From contig JAFWLX010000211.1 in NCBI GenBank assembly GCA_017510875.1, forward strand, positions 1 through 7,744: a stretch of 7,744 nucleotides of DNA, written 5' to 3'. Below are positions 1 through 5,970 of the stretch, in pieces (the first letter of the stretch is position 1; each line of letters opens with the position of its first letter). The position numbers and the translations under genes are program-made. The notes below the pieces were generated by a model. The model was not told the DNA's origin. It saw nothing but the letters and a program-made list of their open reading frames with translations, and made no database searches. This DNA is from Atopobiaceae bacterium (lineage in GTDB: Bacteria; Actinomycetota; Coriobacteriia; Coriobacteriales; Atopobiaceae).

Positions 1-272
1 ATGGGCGCACTAAAAACCCACCGTCAGGCAGCGCCGAACGGAAAGCGAAAGAGCTTGGCGTTTCGATGATGACGGAGGAACTCTATCGTCGACTGCAAAG
101 CCTCGACTCATTTGATCTGAAAACGTCAAGTTGGATCGCTACACCAGATGATATCCGTAGTAAGGGCGGCGCGCTGTTCTGCGAACGCCGCTATGATACC
201 GTGTTCACTTTTCACAACGGCGCGGATTCCTACTATTCTGTGCGCGGATTCAGAGGGTATATTCTTGTCTGA
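1..272 (+). CDS. DUF4256-family protein, C-terminal part (5' end outside window)
   Basis: The reading frame is open from base 3 to the TGA at 270-272, so only the C-terminal ~89 residues are present. They carry the pattern I associate with the DUF4256 family (a Firmicutes-type family of unknown function): an ELGVSMMTEELYRRLQ helix, then FDLKTSSWIATPDDIR, then GGALFCERRYDTVFTFHNGA and a final SYYSVRGFRG. The end matches the family's normal C-terminus, so the stop is probably genuine. An internal ATG at 66 would give only 68 aa and has no convincing ribosome site in a family context, so I read the gene as entering from the left edge. Family membership is by recognition, without a search. Whether the missing N-terminus is intact cannot be told. 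No function is assigned. Confidence 0.7.
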   Translation, partial: GRTKNPPSGSAERKAKELGVSMMTEELYRRLQSLDSFDLKTSSWIATPDDIRSKGGALFCERRYDTVFTFHNGADSYYSVRGFRGYILV

Positions 273-460
273 GTACCGGACTCAATGATAAACTGGCGCA
301 GTCTTGGCTTGAATGTCAGATCTATACCCTGTCATATCCGAACTACTTTGACAAACAGCGCTTCGGTATACCCGGGTATGTAAAACTGGAGGATACTCTG
401 CTTAGCGAATACCGGCTACAGACCAGCGCATATACAGACTCTGTCATCCCGAGGGCGTAA
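272..460 (+). pseudogene. Coding-like remnant without a start codon
   Basis: Immediately after the DUF4256 stop, a second frame stays open to TAA at 458-460. It reads like real protein (for example QSWLECQIYTLSYPNYFD, then FGIPGYVKLEDTLLSEYR, then TSAYTDSVIPRA). I found no ATG, GTG or TTG in this frame between the previous in-frame stop (194-196) and the start of the protein-like stretch, and no ribosome site. It therefore looks like the 3' end of a gene whose front has been lost. The stop codon lies within the loop of the hairpin at 446-471. I do not recognise the family. It could also be chance open frame. Confidence 0.35.
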
Positions 461-471
461 GCCCTCAGGAT
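446..471. repeat. Compact hairpin, possible dispersed palindromic repeat
   Basis: ATCC-c-GAGGGC-GTAA-GCCCTC-a-GGAT folds into a 6-bp perfect stem with a GTAA loop, followed by one mismatch and four more pairs. The surrounding words (TGTCATCC before, AGGATCTCA after) resemble the short palindromic intergenic repeats of TGTCATCCTGAG...AGGATCT type scattered in many bacterial genomes. That resemblance is from memory. There is no T-run after it, so it is not a standard terminator. Confidence 0.45.
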
Positions 472-491
472 CTCATAGAGGGTATTACTAT

Positions 492-496
492 AGGGG
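492..496 (+). promoter_or_regulatory. Ribosome binding site of the acyltransferase gene
   Basis: AGGGG lies 7 nt before the ATG at 504 and supports that start. Confidence 0.6.
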
Positions 497-503
497 ATAG
501 ACA

Positions 504-1715
504 ATGTCAGAATACTATGAACCGTATTTGGATCTATCTTCGCCTGAGCACAATAATACTATGGGAGTGATTCTTTACCTTCATGATCCTATAGATGGTA
601 AGATACTGCAATCAGCTGTTGAGGAACTGCGGGTACGTTTTTCGTACTTTTATGTGAAAGCAGCTTGTCAAAACGGTGAACTGACCACCGTGCCAAATCC
701 TCTTCCCATGACGGTCCGGAATACCTGGGATCCAATAAACTTCAATTCCATAGACTCCAACTATCATCTTGCTGCCTGGAAATATGATGACAGTAGGCTA
801 GCTTTTGAGATTCCTCACTCCCTGACAGATGGAGCAGGCGTTCTGCCCTATATAAAGAGCACGATGTATCTATATCTTTCAAAAGCAACCGGTCAAAGCT
901 TTGACCCTACCGGATTTCGCTTGCCGGGTGACGTGATCCCGGACTCGGAAATAGGAGACCCGTTCAGAGATATTGATTTTGACAGCTTGGAGTACCCTCT
1001 GTACATAAAAGAGCCAATCCCTGATTTCTTTCGACTGGTCAACGAAACGGACAGCAATAAAAGAGTCTTCTTTATAAAGCTTCCGGAATCGCAGGTGATG
1101 GACTACTGCGGCGATAATGACGCCAGCCCAAATGTACTTTTCTCTGTCATGCTGGCAAAAGCAGCAAGGAGATATGACCCGGCATGCGAGAAGACGGTCA
1201 CTGTTTCTGTGGCAATCAATCACAAGGCAATCTTAGGAAACCGTGATAATTACCGAATGTTTGCGGGGCAGGCAATACTGGACTTTCCAAAAAGCTGGAG
1301 TCTGGATGACATCAGGAAGACCTGTACCATAGGACGCGGTCAACTGATGCTGCAGGCTGACCCTGAAAACTCTATCTGGAGCATTAAACAAAGAAAACGT
1401 AAGCTGCAGAGTATATCTTTTGATGTTCCACAAGCAAGTATCTGTGTATCGTATGCAAGCAATAGAAGCTTTGGGCCATTGGATCCCTATATCGCAGAGA
1501 TGTACATCGTGACATCTCTGTCTAAGATTACAGACATACTATGTGAAGTGACCTGTATCAATCAGAGCTTCTTTCTTGCATTCCTTCAGCCGTTCTCTTC
1601 AGAGAAGTATCTTGAGTGTTTTTTAGAAGAGCTGCATCTTGCCGGGATCCACTATGAGCTTCTCAGGAGAGAGCCGCTGCAAATGTGCGGGATAGATCGA
1701 ATGGAAGCTTTTTAA
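504..1715 (+). CDS. Stand-alone condensation/BAHD-type acyltransferase (alcohol-acetyltransferase-like)
   Basis: The protein has 403 aa and no signal peptide or membrane segment. Residues 101-111 read FEIPHSLTDGA. H105 and D109-G110 fit the HxxxDG catalytic motif of CoA-dependent acyltransferases and NRPS condensation domains, in which the His deprotonates the acceptor OH or NH2. The second half has the expected companion segment: VSVAINHKAILGN (about 234-246), followed by a strand (FAGQAILDF) and later SICVSYASN (about 322-330), as in the second lobe of this chloramphenicol-acetyltransferase-like fold. The ~400-residue length suits a complete two-lobe enzyme without carrier or adenylation domains. 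No NRPS or lipid gene sits beside it, so the acyl donor and acceptor are unknown. Possible roles include ester formation on an alcohol, sugar or lipid. The ATG has a good AGGGG site. Base composition and AGA/AUA codons differ from the purine genes to the right, suggesting transfer. The gene converges on the cyclase gene with a 17-bp gap. Confidence 0.7.
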   Translation: MSEYYEPYLDLSSPEHNNTMGVILYLHDPIDGKILQSAVEELRVRFSYFYVKAACQNGELTTVPNPLPMTVRNTWDPINFNSIDSNYHLAAWKYDDSRLAFEIPHSLTDGAGVLPYIKSTMYLYLSKATGQSFDPTGFRLPGDVIPDSEIGDPFRDIDFDSLEYPLYIKEPIPDFFRLVNETDSNKRVFFIKLPESQVMDYCGDNDASPNVLFSVMLAKAARRYDPACEKTVTVSVAINHKAILGNRDNYRMFAGQAILDFPKSWSLDDIRKTCTIGRGQLMLQADPENSIWSIKQRKRKLQSISFDVPQASICVSYASNRSFGPLDPYIAEMYIVTSLSKITDILCEVTCINQSFFLAFLQPFSSEKYLECFLEELHLAGIHYELLRREPLQMCGIDRMEAF

Positions 1716-1732
1716 ACCAAACGTCTTTGCTC

Positions 1733-3241
1733 TTAGAGCGATCCAAAGGTCAAGCTGTTGCCCGGTACCTTTTTGCTGGCATACATTGCGTTGTCAACAG
1801 CGGCATACAGGTCGGCAAAGACCGGCGATCCCTTTCCGTCATAAAGCACGGCACCAATGCTGACGTTTACCTTATTGCCTTCTAGCTCTGGTATTTCAAG
1901 GCCTTCAAGACGACTGAAGAGTCGGCGCACGATGGCCTCGGCCATACCCTGCTCAACAATGCCAACTGCAAAGGCACAGAACTCGTCACCGCCCAGCCGT
2001 ATGGTAATGTCGTCCGAACGGAAGGTCTTGCGCAAGACATCAGCCACGGCAATAATCACGATGTCGCCCGTCTGATGGCCGTAGGTGTCATTGATCGACT
2101 TGAAGTTGTCAATGTCTAGCTCAAGGAGCATCCCCGTGGTCCCGCGGGCCAAAAGCTCGTCCACCTTTTTCTCGCCGTTTACGCGGTCGTACAGGCCCGT
2201 CATGCGGTCTGTCTCGGACAGAATCTGCAGCTCTTCTCCGCGCTTCTCCTCTTGGTCAATGCGGGTGTAAAGCTGCTTCAGTGCTCGATTCTTGGCGTTC
2301 ATATACAGGAAGAAGAATGCGATAAACCCCTCAACCACTACCAAGATGGCAGTAAACACAACGATGGTGCGCAAGAGTGGGCGATACCAGACATCGGCGT
2401 TAATCAAACTAACGCTGTACCAGCCTCCTTCTAGCCCATCAACGTATACAGAAAAGTCCCCTTCATCCGCCTCAATCTCAAACTGGCTCTGCCCGTCCGC
2501 AAGAATCTTGTGAGCCACGGCACTGCCAAGACCGTCCGTCTCTTCCAGATAGTTCTTGCCCAGCTGGCTTTTGTCGGAGTGAGCAACAACGTAGCCGTTC
2601 TCATTGAGTATGAAAGCCTGGCTGCCCTCGGTGGCGGACGCCACCTCTTCGATAATCTGCTGGATGGGCTCAAGGCTCACATCCATGGCAAGGACGCTCT
2701 TTCCGTCGCTCAACATGTCCGTGACGCTCATCATGACGGTGTTTGTCTGCGCATCGAGGTAAGGGGTGATAAAGGTGATCTCTCGTGCGGAGGTCAACGT
2801 TTCTGTGTACCAGGGGCGCTCGGTGGGGACGTAGTCTTCATCGGGTACCCAACCTGCTCCGTCAAGGTATTCCTCACCAATCCATCCATACAAGCCCGTT
2901 GTACTTGGGTCAAGCGTATCGATGATATAGCTGGTCTGCTGGGTAAGGTAGCGCTCGATTGCCATGTTGCCTGTGCGAGAGGTAAGCATGTTGTCCACAG
3001 CGCAACCTGCCAATGTCACGATGTTGACATGTGTGAGCAGTTGCCTGTCGTACTCCATGGCCGATTCTTTGGCATTCAGCTCGCCTTGCTGCTGCAGAAC
3101 CTCTTTTTCTGTTGCATAGAATCGGTTGCCAATAGATGCAGAGATCGCGGTAGTAGCAATTATTACCGCGATCGCCGCGACAAGCGACTTGATGTCGATG
3201 TGGCCTAATACCATCTTTGATCGATGAGCTCGATCATCCAT
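1733..3241 (-). CDS. Membrane dCache-sensor diguanylate cyclase (GGDEF)
   Basis: The 502-aa protein has a membrane segment at about 18-38, an extracellular dCache-type sensor (about 39-290, with the family's ERPWY motif near 141-145), a second membrane segment (about 290-314), a short charged coiled linker (about 322-341) and a GGDEF domain. The active site is intact: DRMTGLYDR (345-353), the metal-binding DID segment (first Asp about 376) and GGDEF at 417-421. An RSDD at 408-411, five residues ahead, is a canonical RxxD inhibitory I-site. It should therefore make c-di-GMP from two GTP in response to an external ligand, with product inhibition. There is no EAL or HD-GYP partner in the window. 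The start at 3241 has AGAGGA at good spacing. An upstream ATG at 3259 would add six residues but lacks a ribosome site. It follows purN by 21 bp, so it is probably the last gene of the operon. The ligand is unknown; dCache sensors often bind amino acids or other small metabolites. Confidence 0.9.
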   Translation of the reverse strand: MDDRAHRSKMVLGHIDIKSLVAAIAVIIATTAISASIGNRFYATEKEVLQQQGELNAKESAMEYDRQLLTHVNIVTLAGCAVDNMLTSRTGNMAIERYLTQQTSYIIDTLDPSTTGLYGWIGEEYLDGAGWVPDEDYVPTERPWYTETLTSAREITFITPYLDAQTNTVMMSVTDMLSDGKSVLAMDVSLEPIQQIIEEVASATEGSQAFILNENGYVVAHSDKSQLGKNYLEETDGLGSAVAHKILADGQSQFEIEADEGDFSVYVDGLEGGWYSVSLINADVWYRPLLRTIVVFTAILVVVEGFIAFFFLYMNAKNRALKQLYTRIDQEEKRGEELQILSETDRMTGLYDRVNGEKKVDELLARGTTGMLLELDIDNFKSINDTYGHQTGDIVIIAVADVLRKTFRSDDITIRLGGDEFCAFAVGIVEQGMAEAIVRRLFSRLEGLEIPELEGNKVNVSIGAVLYDGKGSPVFADLYAAVDNAMYASKKVPGNSLTFGSL

Positions 3242-3248
3242 GGCAGCT

Positions 3249-3257
3249 TCCTCTCCC
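3249..3257 (-). promoter_or_regulatory. Ribosome binding site deciding the cyclase start
   Basis: GGGAGAGGA on the minus strand ends 7 nt before the ATG at 3241. The alternative ATG at 3259 lies upstream of this site and has no purine-rich stretch of its own. Confidence 0.6.
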
Positions 3258-3262
3258 ATCAG

Positions 3263-3871
3263 CTACGCAATGGCAACCGTGCCGTTTGGGCGCACGCTTA
3301 CGCGGCCTTCGGCTAGCAGCTGAATGGTATCGGGATACAGCTCGTGCTCAATCTGGTGGATATGCTCCTCAAGATCGTCTACGGTCCAGCCCTCTTCCAC
3401 CGCCAGTGCGCGCTGGGCAATGATGGGACCGCAGTCGTATTTGTCATTGGCAAAGTGCACGGTCACGCCGGTCACTTTTACGCCGTAATCGTATGCGTCC
3501 TGAATGGCATGGGCGCCCTTAAAGCTGGGCAGCAACGCAGGATGTAGGTTGACCACACGGTTAGGGTAGCTTGCCAGAATGGGCTCGTGCACCATGCGCA
3601 TGTAGCCTGCCATGATCACATAGTCAACATCCGCTCGCTTAAGCATGGCAGCAATGACCTCATCAGCCTTGATGGGGTCGGCATAGATCTCTTTAGAGAG
3701 GGTCATGGTCTGAAGACCTGCAGCCTCGGCGCGCTTGAGGCCATAGGCGCTGGGCCTCGAGCTCACCACAATCTCGATGCTAGCATCAAGCGTGCCTGCG
3801 GAAATACGGTCAATGATGGCCTGAAGATTGGTGCCGCTGCCCGATAGCAGGACTCCCAGTTTGATGCTCAT
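3263..3871 (-). CDS. purN: Phosphoribosylglycinamide formyltransferase (GART)
   Basis: The 202-aa cytosolic enzyme transfers a formyl group from 10-formyl-tetrahydrofolate to GAR, giving FGAR, the third step of de novo IMP synthesis. The N-terminal phosphate-binding loop LLSGSGTNLQ is at 8-17. The catalytic triad corresponding to E. coli Asn106/His108/Asp144 is N108 and H110 in VNLHPALLPSFKGAHA, and D146 in YDCGPIIAQ, with the correct 38-residue spacing. TGVTVHF precedes it, as usual. Length is normal for the non-fused bacterial enzyme. The start at 3871 is chosen because AAAGGAG lies 6 nt upstream. A longer frame from 3910 would add 13 residues with no ribosome site and would run through a hairpin. 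It lies 42 bp after purM and 21 bp before the cyclase. Confidence 0.95.
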   Translation of the reverse strand: MSIKLGVLLSGSGTNLQAIIDRISAGTLDASIEIVVSSRPSAYGLKRAEAAGLQTMTLSKEIYADPIKADEVIAAMLKRADVDYVIMAGYMRMVHEPILASYPNRVVNLHPALLPSFKGAHAIQDAYDYGVKVTGVTVHFANDKYDCGPIIAQRALAVEEGWTVDDLEEHIHQIEHELYPDTIQLLAEGRVSVRPNGTVAIA

Positions 3872-3877
3872 GCTCTT

Positions 3878-3884
3878 CTCCTTT
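3878..3884 (-). promoter_or_regulatory. Ribosome binding site deciding the purN start
   Basis: AAAGGAG on the minus strand, 6 nt before ATG 3871, near-consensus. It rules out the 3910 start. Confidence 0.75.
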
Positions 3885-3905
3885 GGGCAGCGTTCACCGC
3901 GCCCA
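3884..3905 (-). other. Intercistronic hairpin between purM and purN
   Basis: TGGGC+GCG pairs with CGC+GCCCA (one bulged base, five-base loop), ending where the purN ribosome site begins. There is no U-run, so it is not a terminator. It could modulate purN translation or mRNA decay, which is inference. Confidence 0.4.
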
Positions 3906-3913
3906 GCCAACGT

Positions 3914-5011
3914 TTATTGATAGACGACCTTACCCGTGCCCTCAACGCACGCACCCATCACAAAAGAGTCCAGACCCTCGGCGGCAAGCAGACTACGCAC
4001 CTTGTCAACATCTTGCGGGTCGCACAGCACGCTCATGCCCACACCCATATTGAAGGTCTTGTATGCCTCGTTAGGCGTCAGGCCAGCCTCGCGAATCATG
4101 TACTGGATGACAGGCGGGATGCTCCAGGCCGGACCAGCGCCAAAGCCGCTGGGGCTGCTGCCGTCTGTGGCCCTGCGATCTACCTGCGCGTCAATGGTGC
4201 TCGGTAGGCAACGATTGAGGTTTTCGGTTATGCCGCCGCCGGTAATGTGAGCCATGGCATGGATAGGAGCACCTGCCCTAAGCGCACGAATCAGCGCGCC
4301 AGCATAGATGCTCGTGGGGGCAAGCACTGCCTCGCCCAGGCTTTGGCCGTCCAGCTCGTCAAGCGGCTTGAGCAGCTCATCTACGGTTCTTCCCTCGATG
4401 GCAACCTTACGCACCAGCGAATACCCATTTGAGTGAATGCCCGAGGAGGGGATGCCCAAAATGACGTCGCCCTCCCTTACCAGGTGAGCGCCCAGCATCT
4501 TGGGACGATCAACCACGCCCACCACAAAGCCGGCCAGATCGTAGTCATCATCTGCCATCACACCTGGATGCTCGGCCATCTCGCCGCCAACCAGCGCGCA
4601 GCCGCTCTTGGCACAGCCGTTGGCAATGCCTTCCACAATCTGCGCTACGTGCTCGGAACGCAGTTTGCCAATGGCAATGTAATCGAGAAAGAACAGCGGC
4701 TCGGCTCCCACAACCACAATGTCGTCGACGCACATGGCCACAAGGTCCTCGCCCACCGTGTGGTGCCGGTCAAGCAGCTGGGCAATGGCAAGCTTGGTGC
4801 CCACACCGTCGGTTCCCGACACCAACACGGGGTCTTCCATGTCCTTAAGCGCGCTCGCTGAGAACAGAGATCCAAAGCCGCCCAGCCCCCCAATGACCTC
4901 GGGCCGGTTGGTTGTGGCAACCGCAGCCTTGATTGCATCGACCGCACGGGCCGCCTCGTCTACGTCAACGCCTGCGTCGGCGTAAGTAACGTGCTTTGCA
5001 TCAGTGCTCAT
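3914..5011 (-). CDS. purM: Phosphoribosylformylglycinamidine cyclo-ligase (AIR synthetase)
   Basis: The 365-aa enzyme uses ATP to close FGAM into AIR, the fifth step of IMP synthesis. Family motifs appear in order: GLGGFGSLF (about 42-50), SGTDGVGTKL (65-74, nucleotide binding), the VDDIVVVGAEPLFFLDYIA strand-helix, GGEMAEHPG (142-150), SSGIHSNG (189-196), HITGGGITEN (255-264) and FNMGVGM (320-326). It is about 20 residues longer than the usual ~345. Most of the excess is a Gly/Ser/Ala-rich stretch at about 280-294, between the VDR and AWSIPPV blocks. All motifs around it are intact, so the enzyme is probably active. The start at 5011 (ATG) has GGAAGG 7 nt upstream; the in-frame TTG at 5026 overlaps that site and is unlikely. 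It sits 67 bp after the lipoprotein gene and 42 bp before purN. Confidence 0.95.
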   Translation of the reverse strand: MSTDAKHVTYADAGVDVDEAARAVDAIKAAVATTNRPEVIGGLGGFGSLFSASALKDMEDPVLVSGTDGVGTKLAIAQLLDRHHTVGEDLVAMCVDDIVVVGAEPLFFLDYIAIGKLRSEHVAQIVEGIANGCAKSGCALVGGEMAEHPGVMADDDYDLAGFVVGVVDRPKMLGAHLVREGDVILGIPSSGIHSNGYSLVRKVAIEGRTVDELLKPLDELDGQSLGEAVLAPTSIYAGALIRALRAGAPIHAMAHITGGGITENLNRCLPSTIDAQVDRRATDGSSPSGFGAGPAWSIPPVIQYMIREAGLTPNEAYKTFNMGVGMSVLCDPQDVDKVRSLLAAEGLDSFVMGACVEGTGKVVYQ

Positions 5012-5018
5012 GACGCAT

Positions 5019-5024
5019 CCTTCC
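5019..5024 (-). promoter_or_regulatory. Ribosome binding site deciding the purM start
   Basis: GGAAGG on the minus strand, 7 nt before ATG 5011. The alternative TTG start at 5026 would overlap it. Confidence 0.65.
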
Positions 5025-5078
5025 AACAGGTAAAAGCAGCCAAAACCAGCCGCTGTTCATGGTTCGACCTGGCAAGCA

Positions 5079-5924
5079 TCACACGTTCTTGATGTGTGCG
5101 TGAATCCTTGCGCCCAGGGAGGGGTTCTCGACCAGCGTGTACTCAAACTCGCGAATGTAGGTGTAGCTCTCGGCGTTGGTTTGGTCTACCACACGTACCA
5201 CGTTACCGTTGTCGTCGAGCTCTACTGATGAGACGAGGTCGATGGCTGCCCCGCCTTCGCCTATGGTGGTGGTAGTTGTGGTCGCACTTGTTACCTTGCC
5301 CGCATCGTCGCGCTCGTAGCTACGGACGCTCTCTGTTTGATGCCCAATGGTCTCGCTCTTGTTGCCGGTCATGAACCCTTCGTCATCATAGGTGACGTCT
5401 GAAACTAGCCTGGCCGGCTCCGTGCCACCAATGTCCGCCAGCGTCTCCTGCACCTGATGCACAAGGTTGCCCTCGGCGTTGTAGGTAAGGGTTTGCGTCG
5501 AGCCATCATCGCCCGTGCTTTTGGTCACGCGCCCGTTGGCGTCCTTCTCAAGGGTGAAGGTTACCGTTGTGGCGTTCTCGCCGCTTTTCTCGGTCGAGCT
5601 GGTGACAAAACCGTCATTGTCGTATTGGTACTCCACAAGATACTCGCTGCCCTCATCAGGCTGCTGGGTCATCTTGACTGTGTTTCCGTGCTCGTCAAGC
5701 TCGTAGGTGGCAACAATGTGCGACTCGCTGCCCGCCTGTCCAAGCGTGATGGTCTGCTTGGACAGCACCCACACAGGACCGGAAGCAACGGTGGGGTCGG
5801 TGCCAGCGTCCTTTTTTCCTGTAGACGTCTTACCCTTGCCACAACCCGCAAGCACAACAACGCAAAGGGCCACAAGCAGCCCAAACACCAGTAAACGCCT
5901 CTGTGGTTTTACGAAATGCCTCAT
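5079..5924 (-). CDS. Lipoprotein with YD/RHS-like repeats, function unknown
   Basis: The 281-aa protein has a clear lipoprotein signal: basic start (MRHFVKPQRR), hydrophobic core about 11-27, and lipobox VLAGC with the lipidated Cys at 28. A short polar linker (GKGKTSTGKKDAG) follows. The rest holds about seven divergent copies of a motif resembling the YD repeats of RHS proteins: YELDEHGNTVKM, YQYDNDGFVTSS, LEKDANGRVTKS, LTYNAEGNLVHQ, VTYDDEGFMTG, YERDDAGKVTSA and VELDDNGNVVRV, starting near residues 74, 99, 124, 146, 177, 202 and 234. These should form a small beta-sheet domain on the outer face of the membrane. There is no LPXTG or NPQTN sorting motif, no RHS core and no toxin domain. The start at 5924 follows a double Shine-Dalgarno; a longer frame to 5981 would run into the sortase gene. 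It is 46 bp after the sortase and 67 bp before purM. I cannot name a function; surface binding or envelope assembly is inference. Confidence 0.8.
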   Translation of the reverse strand: MRHFVKPQRRLLVFGLLVALCVVVLAGCGKGKTSTGKKDAGTDPTVASGPVWVLSKQTITLGQAGSESHIVATYELDEHGNTVKMTQQPDEGSEYLVEYQYDNDGFVTSSTEKSGENATTVTFTLEKDANGRVTKSTGDDGSTQTLTYNAEGNLVHQVQETLADIGGTEPARLVSDVTYDDEGFMTGNKSETIGHQTESVRSYERDDAGKVTSATTTTTTIGEGGAAIDLVSSVELDDNGNVVRVVDQTNAESYTYIREFEYTLVENPSLGARIHAHIKNV

Positions 5925-5929
5925 ACCGG

Positions 5930-5938
5930 CCTCCCTCC
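5930..5938 (-). promoter_or_regulatory. Double Shine-Dalgarno of the lipoprotein gene
   Basis: GGAGGGAGG on the minus strand offers two overlapping GGAGG sites, 5 and 9 nt before ATG 5924. It fixes the start and suggests strong translation. Confidence 0.7.
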
Positions 5939-5970
5939 AAACGTAAAACAACCAAGCAAAGCTACGTGGG

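Noticed and set aside
1..69. ATG-initiated frame at the first base (22 codons)
   Set aside because: Short, basic and unlike protein; it is out of frame with the DUF4256 reading frame, which stays open through it.
348..353. Perfect TTGACA resembling a -35 box before the acyltransferase gene
   Set aside because: It lies within the coding-like remnant and no -10 sits at 16-18 bp; the nearest TATACC is only 13 bp away.
1716..1740. GCTCT-T-AGAGC inverted repeat at the convergent junction as a bidirectional terminator
   Set aside because: Only a five-pair stem with a one-base centre and no T-run on either strand; it also includes the cyclase stop codon.
2510..3208. 232-aa open frame on the + strand
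   Set aside because: Antisense to the cyclase gene, whose conserved motifs are on the other strand; composition is that of a shadow frame.
4433..4861. 142-aa open frame on the + strand
   Set aside because: Antisense to purM and His/Asn-rich as expected for the complement of its codons; no recognisable motif.
5012..5078. CAGC...GCTG with a following TTTT on the minus strand as a terminator between lipoprotein gene and purM
   Set aside because: Only four pairs with a large loop; too weak, and the close gene spacing favours read-through.
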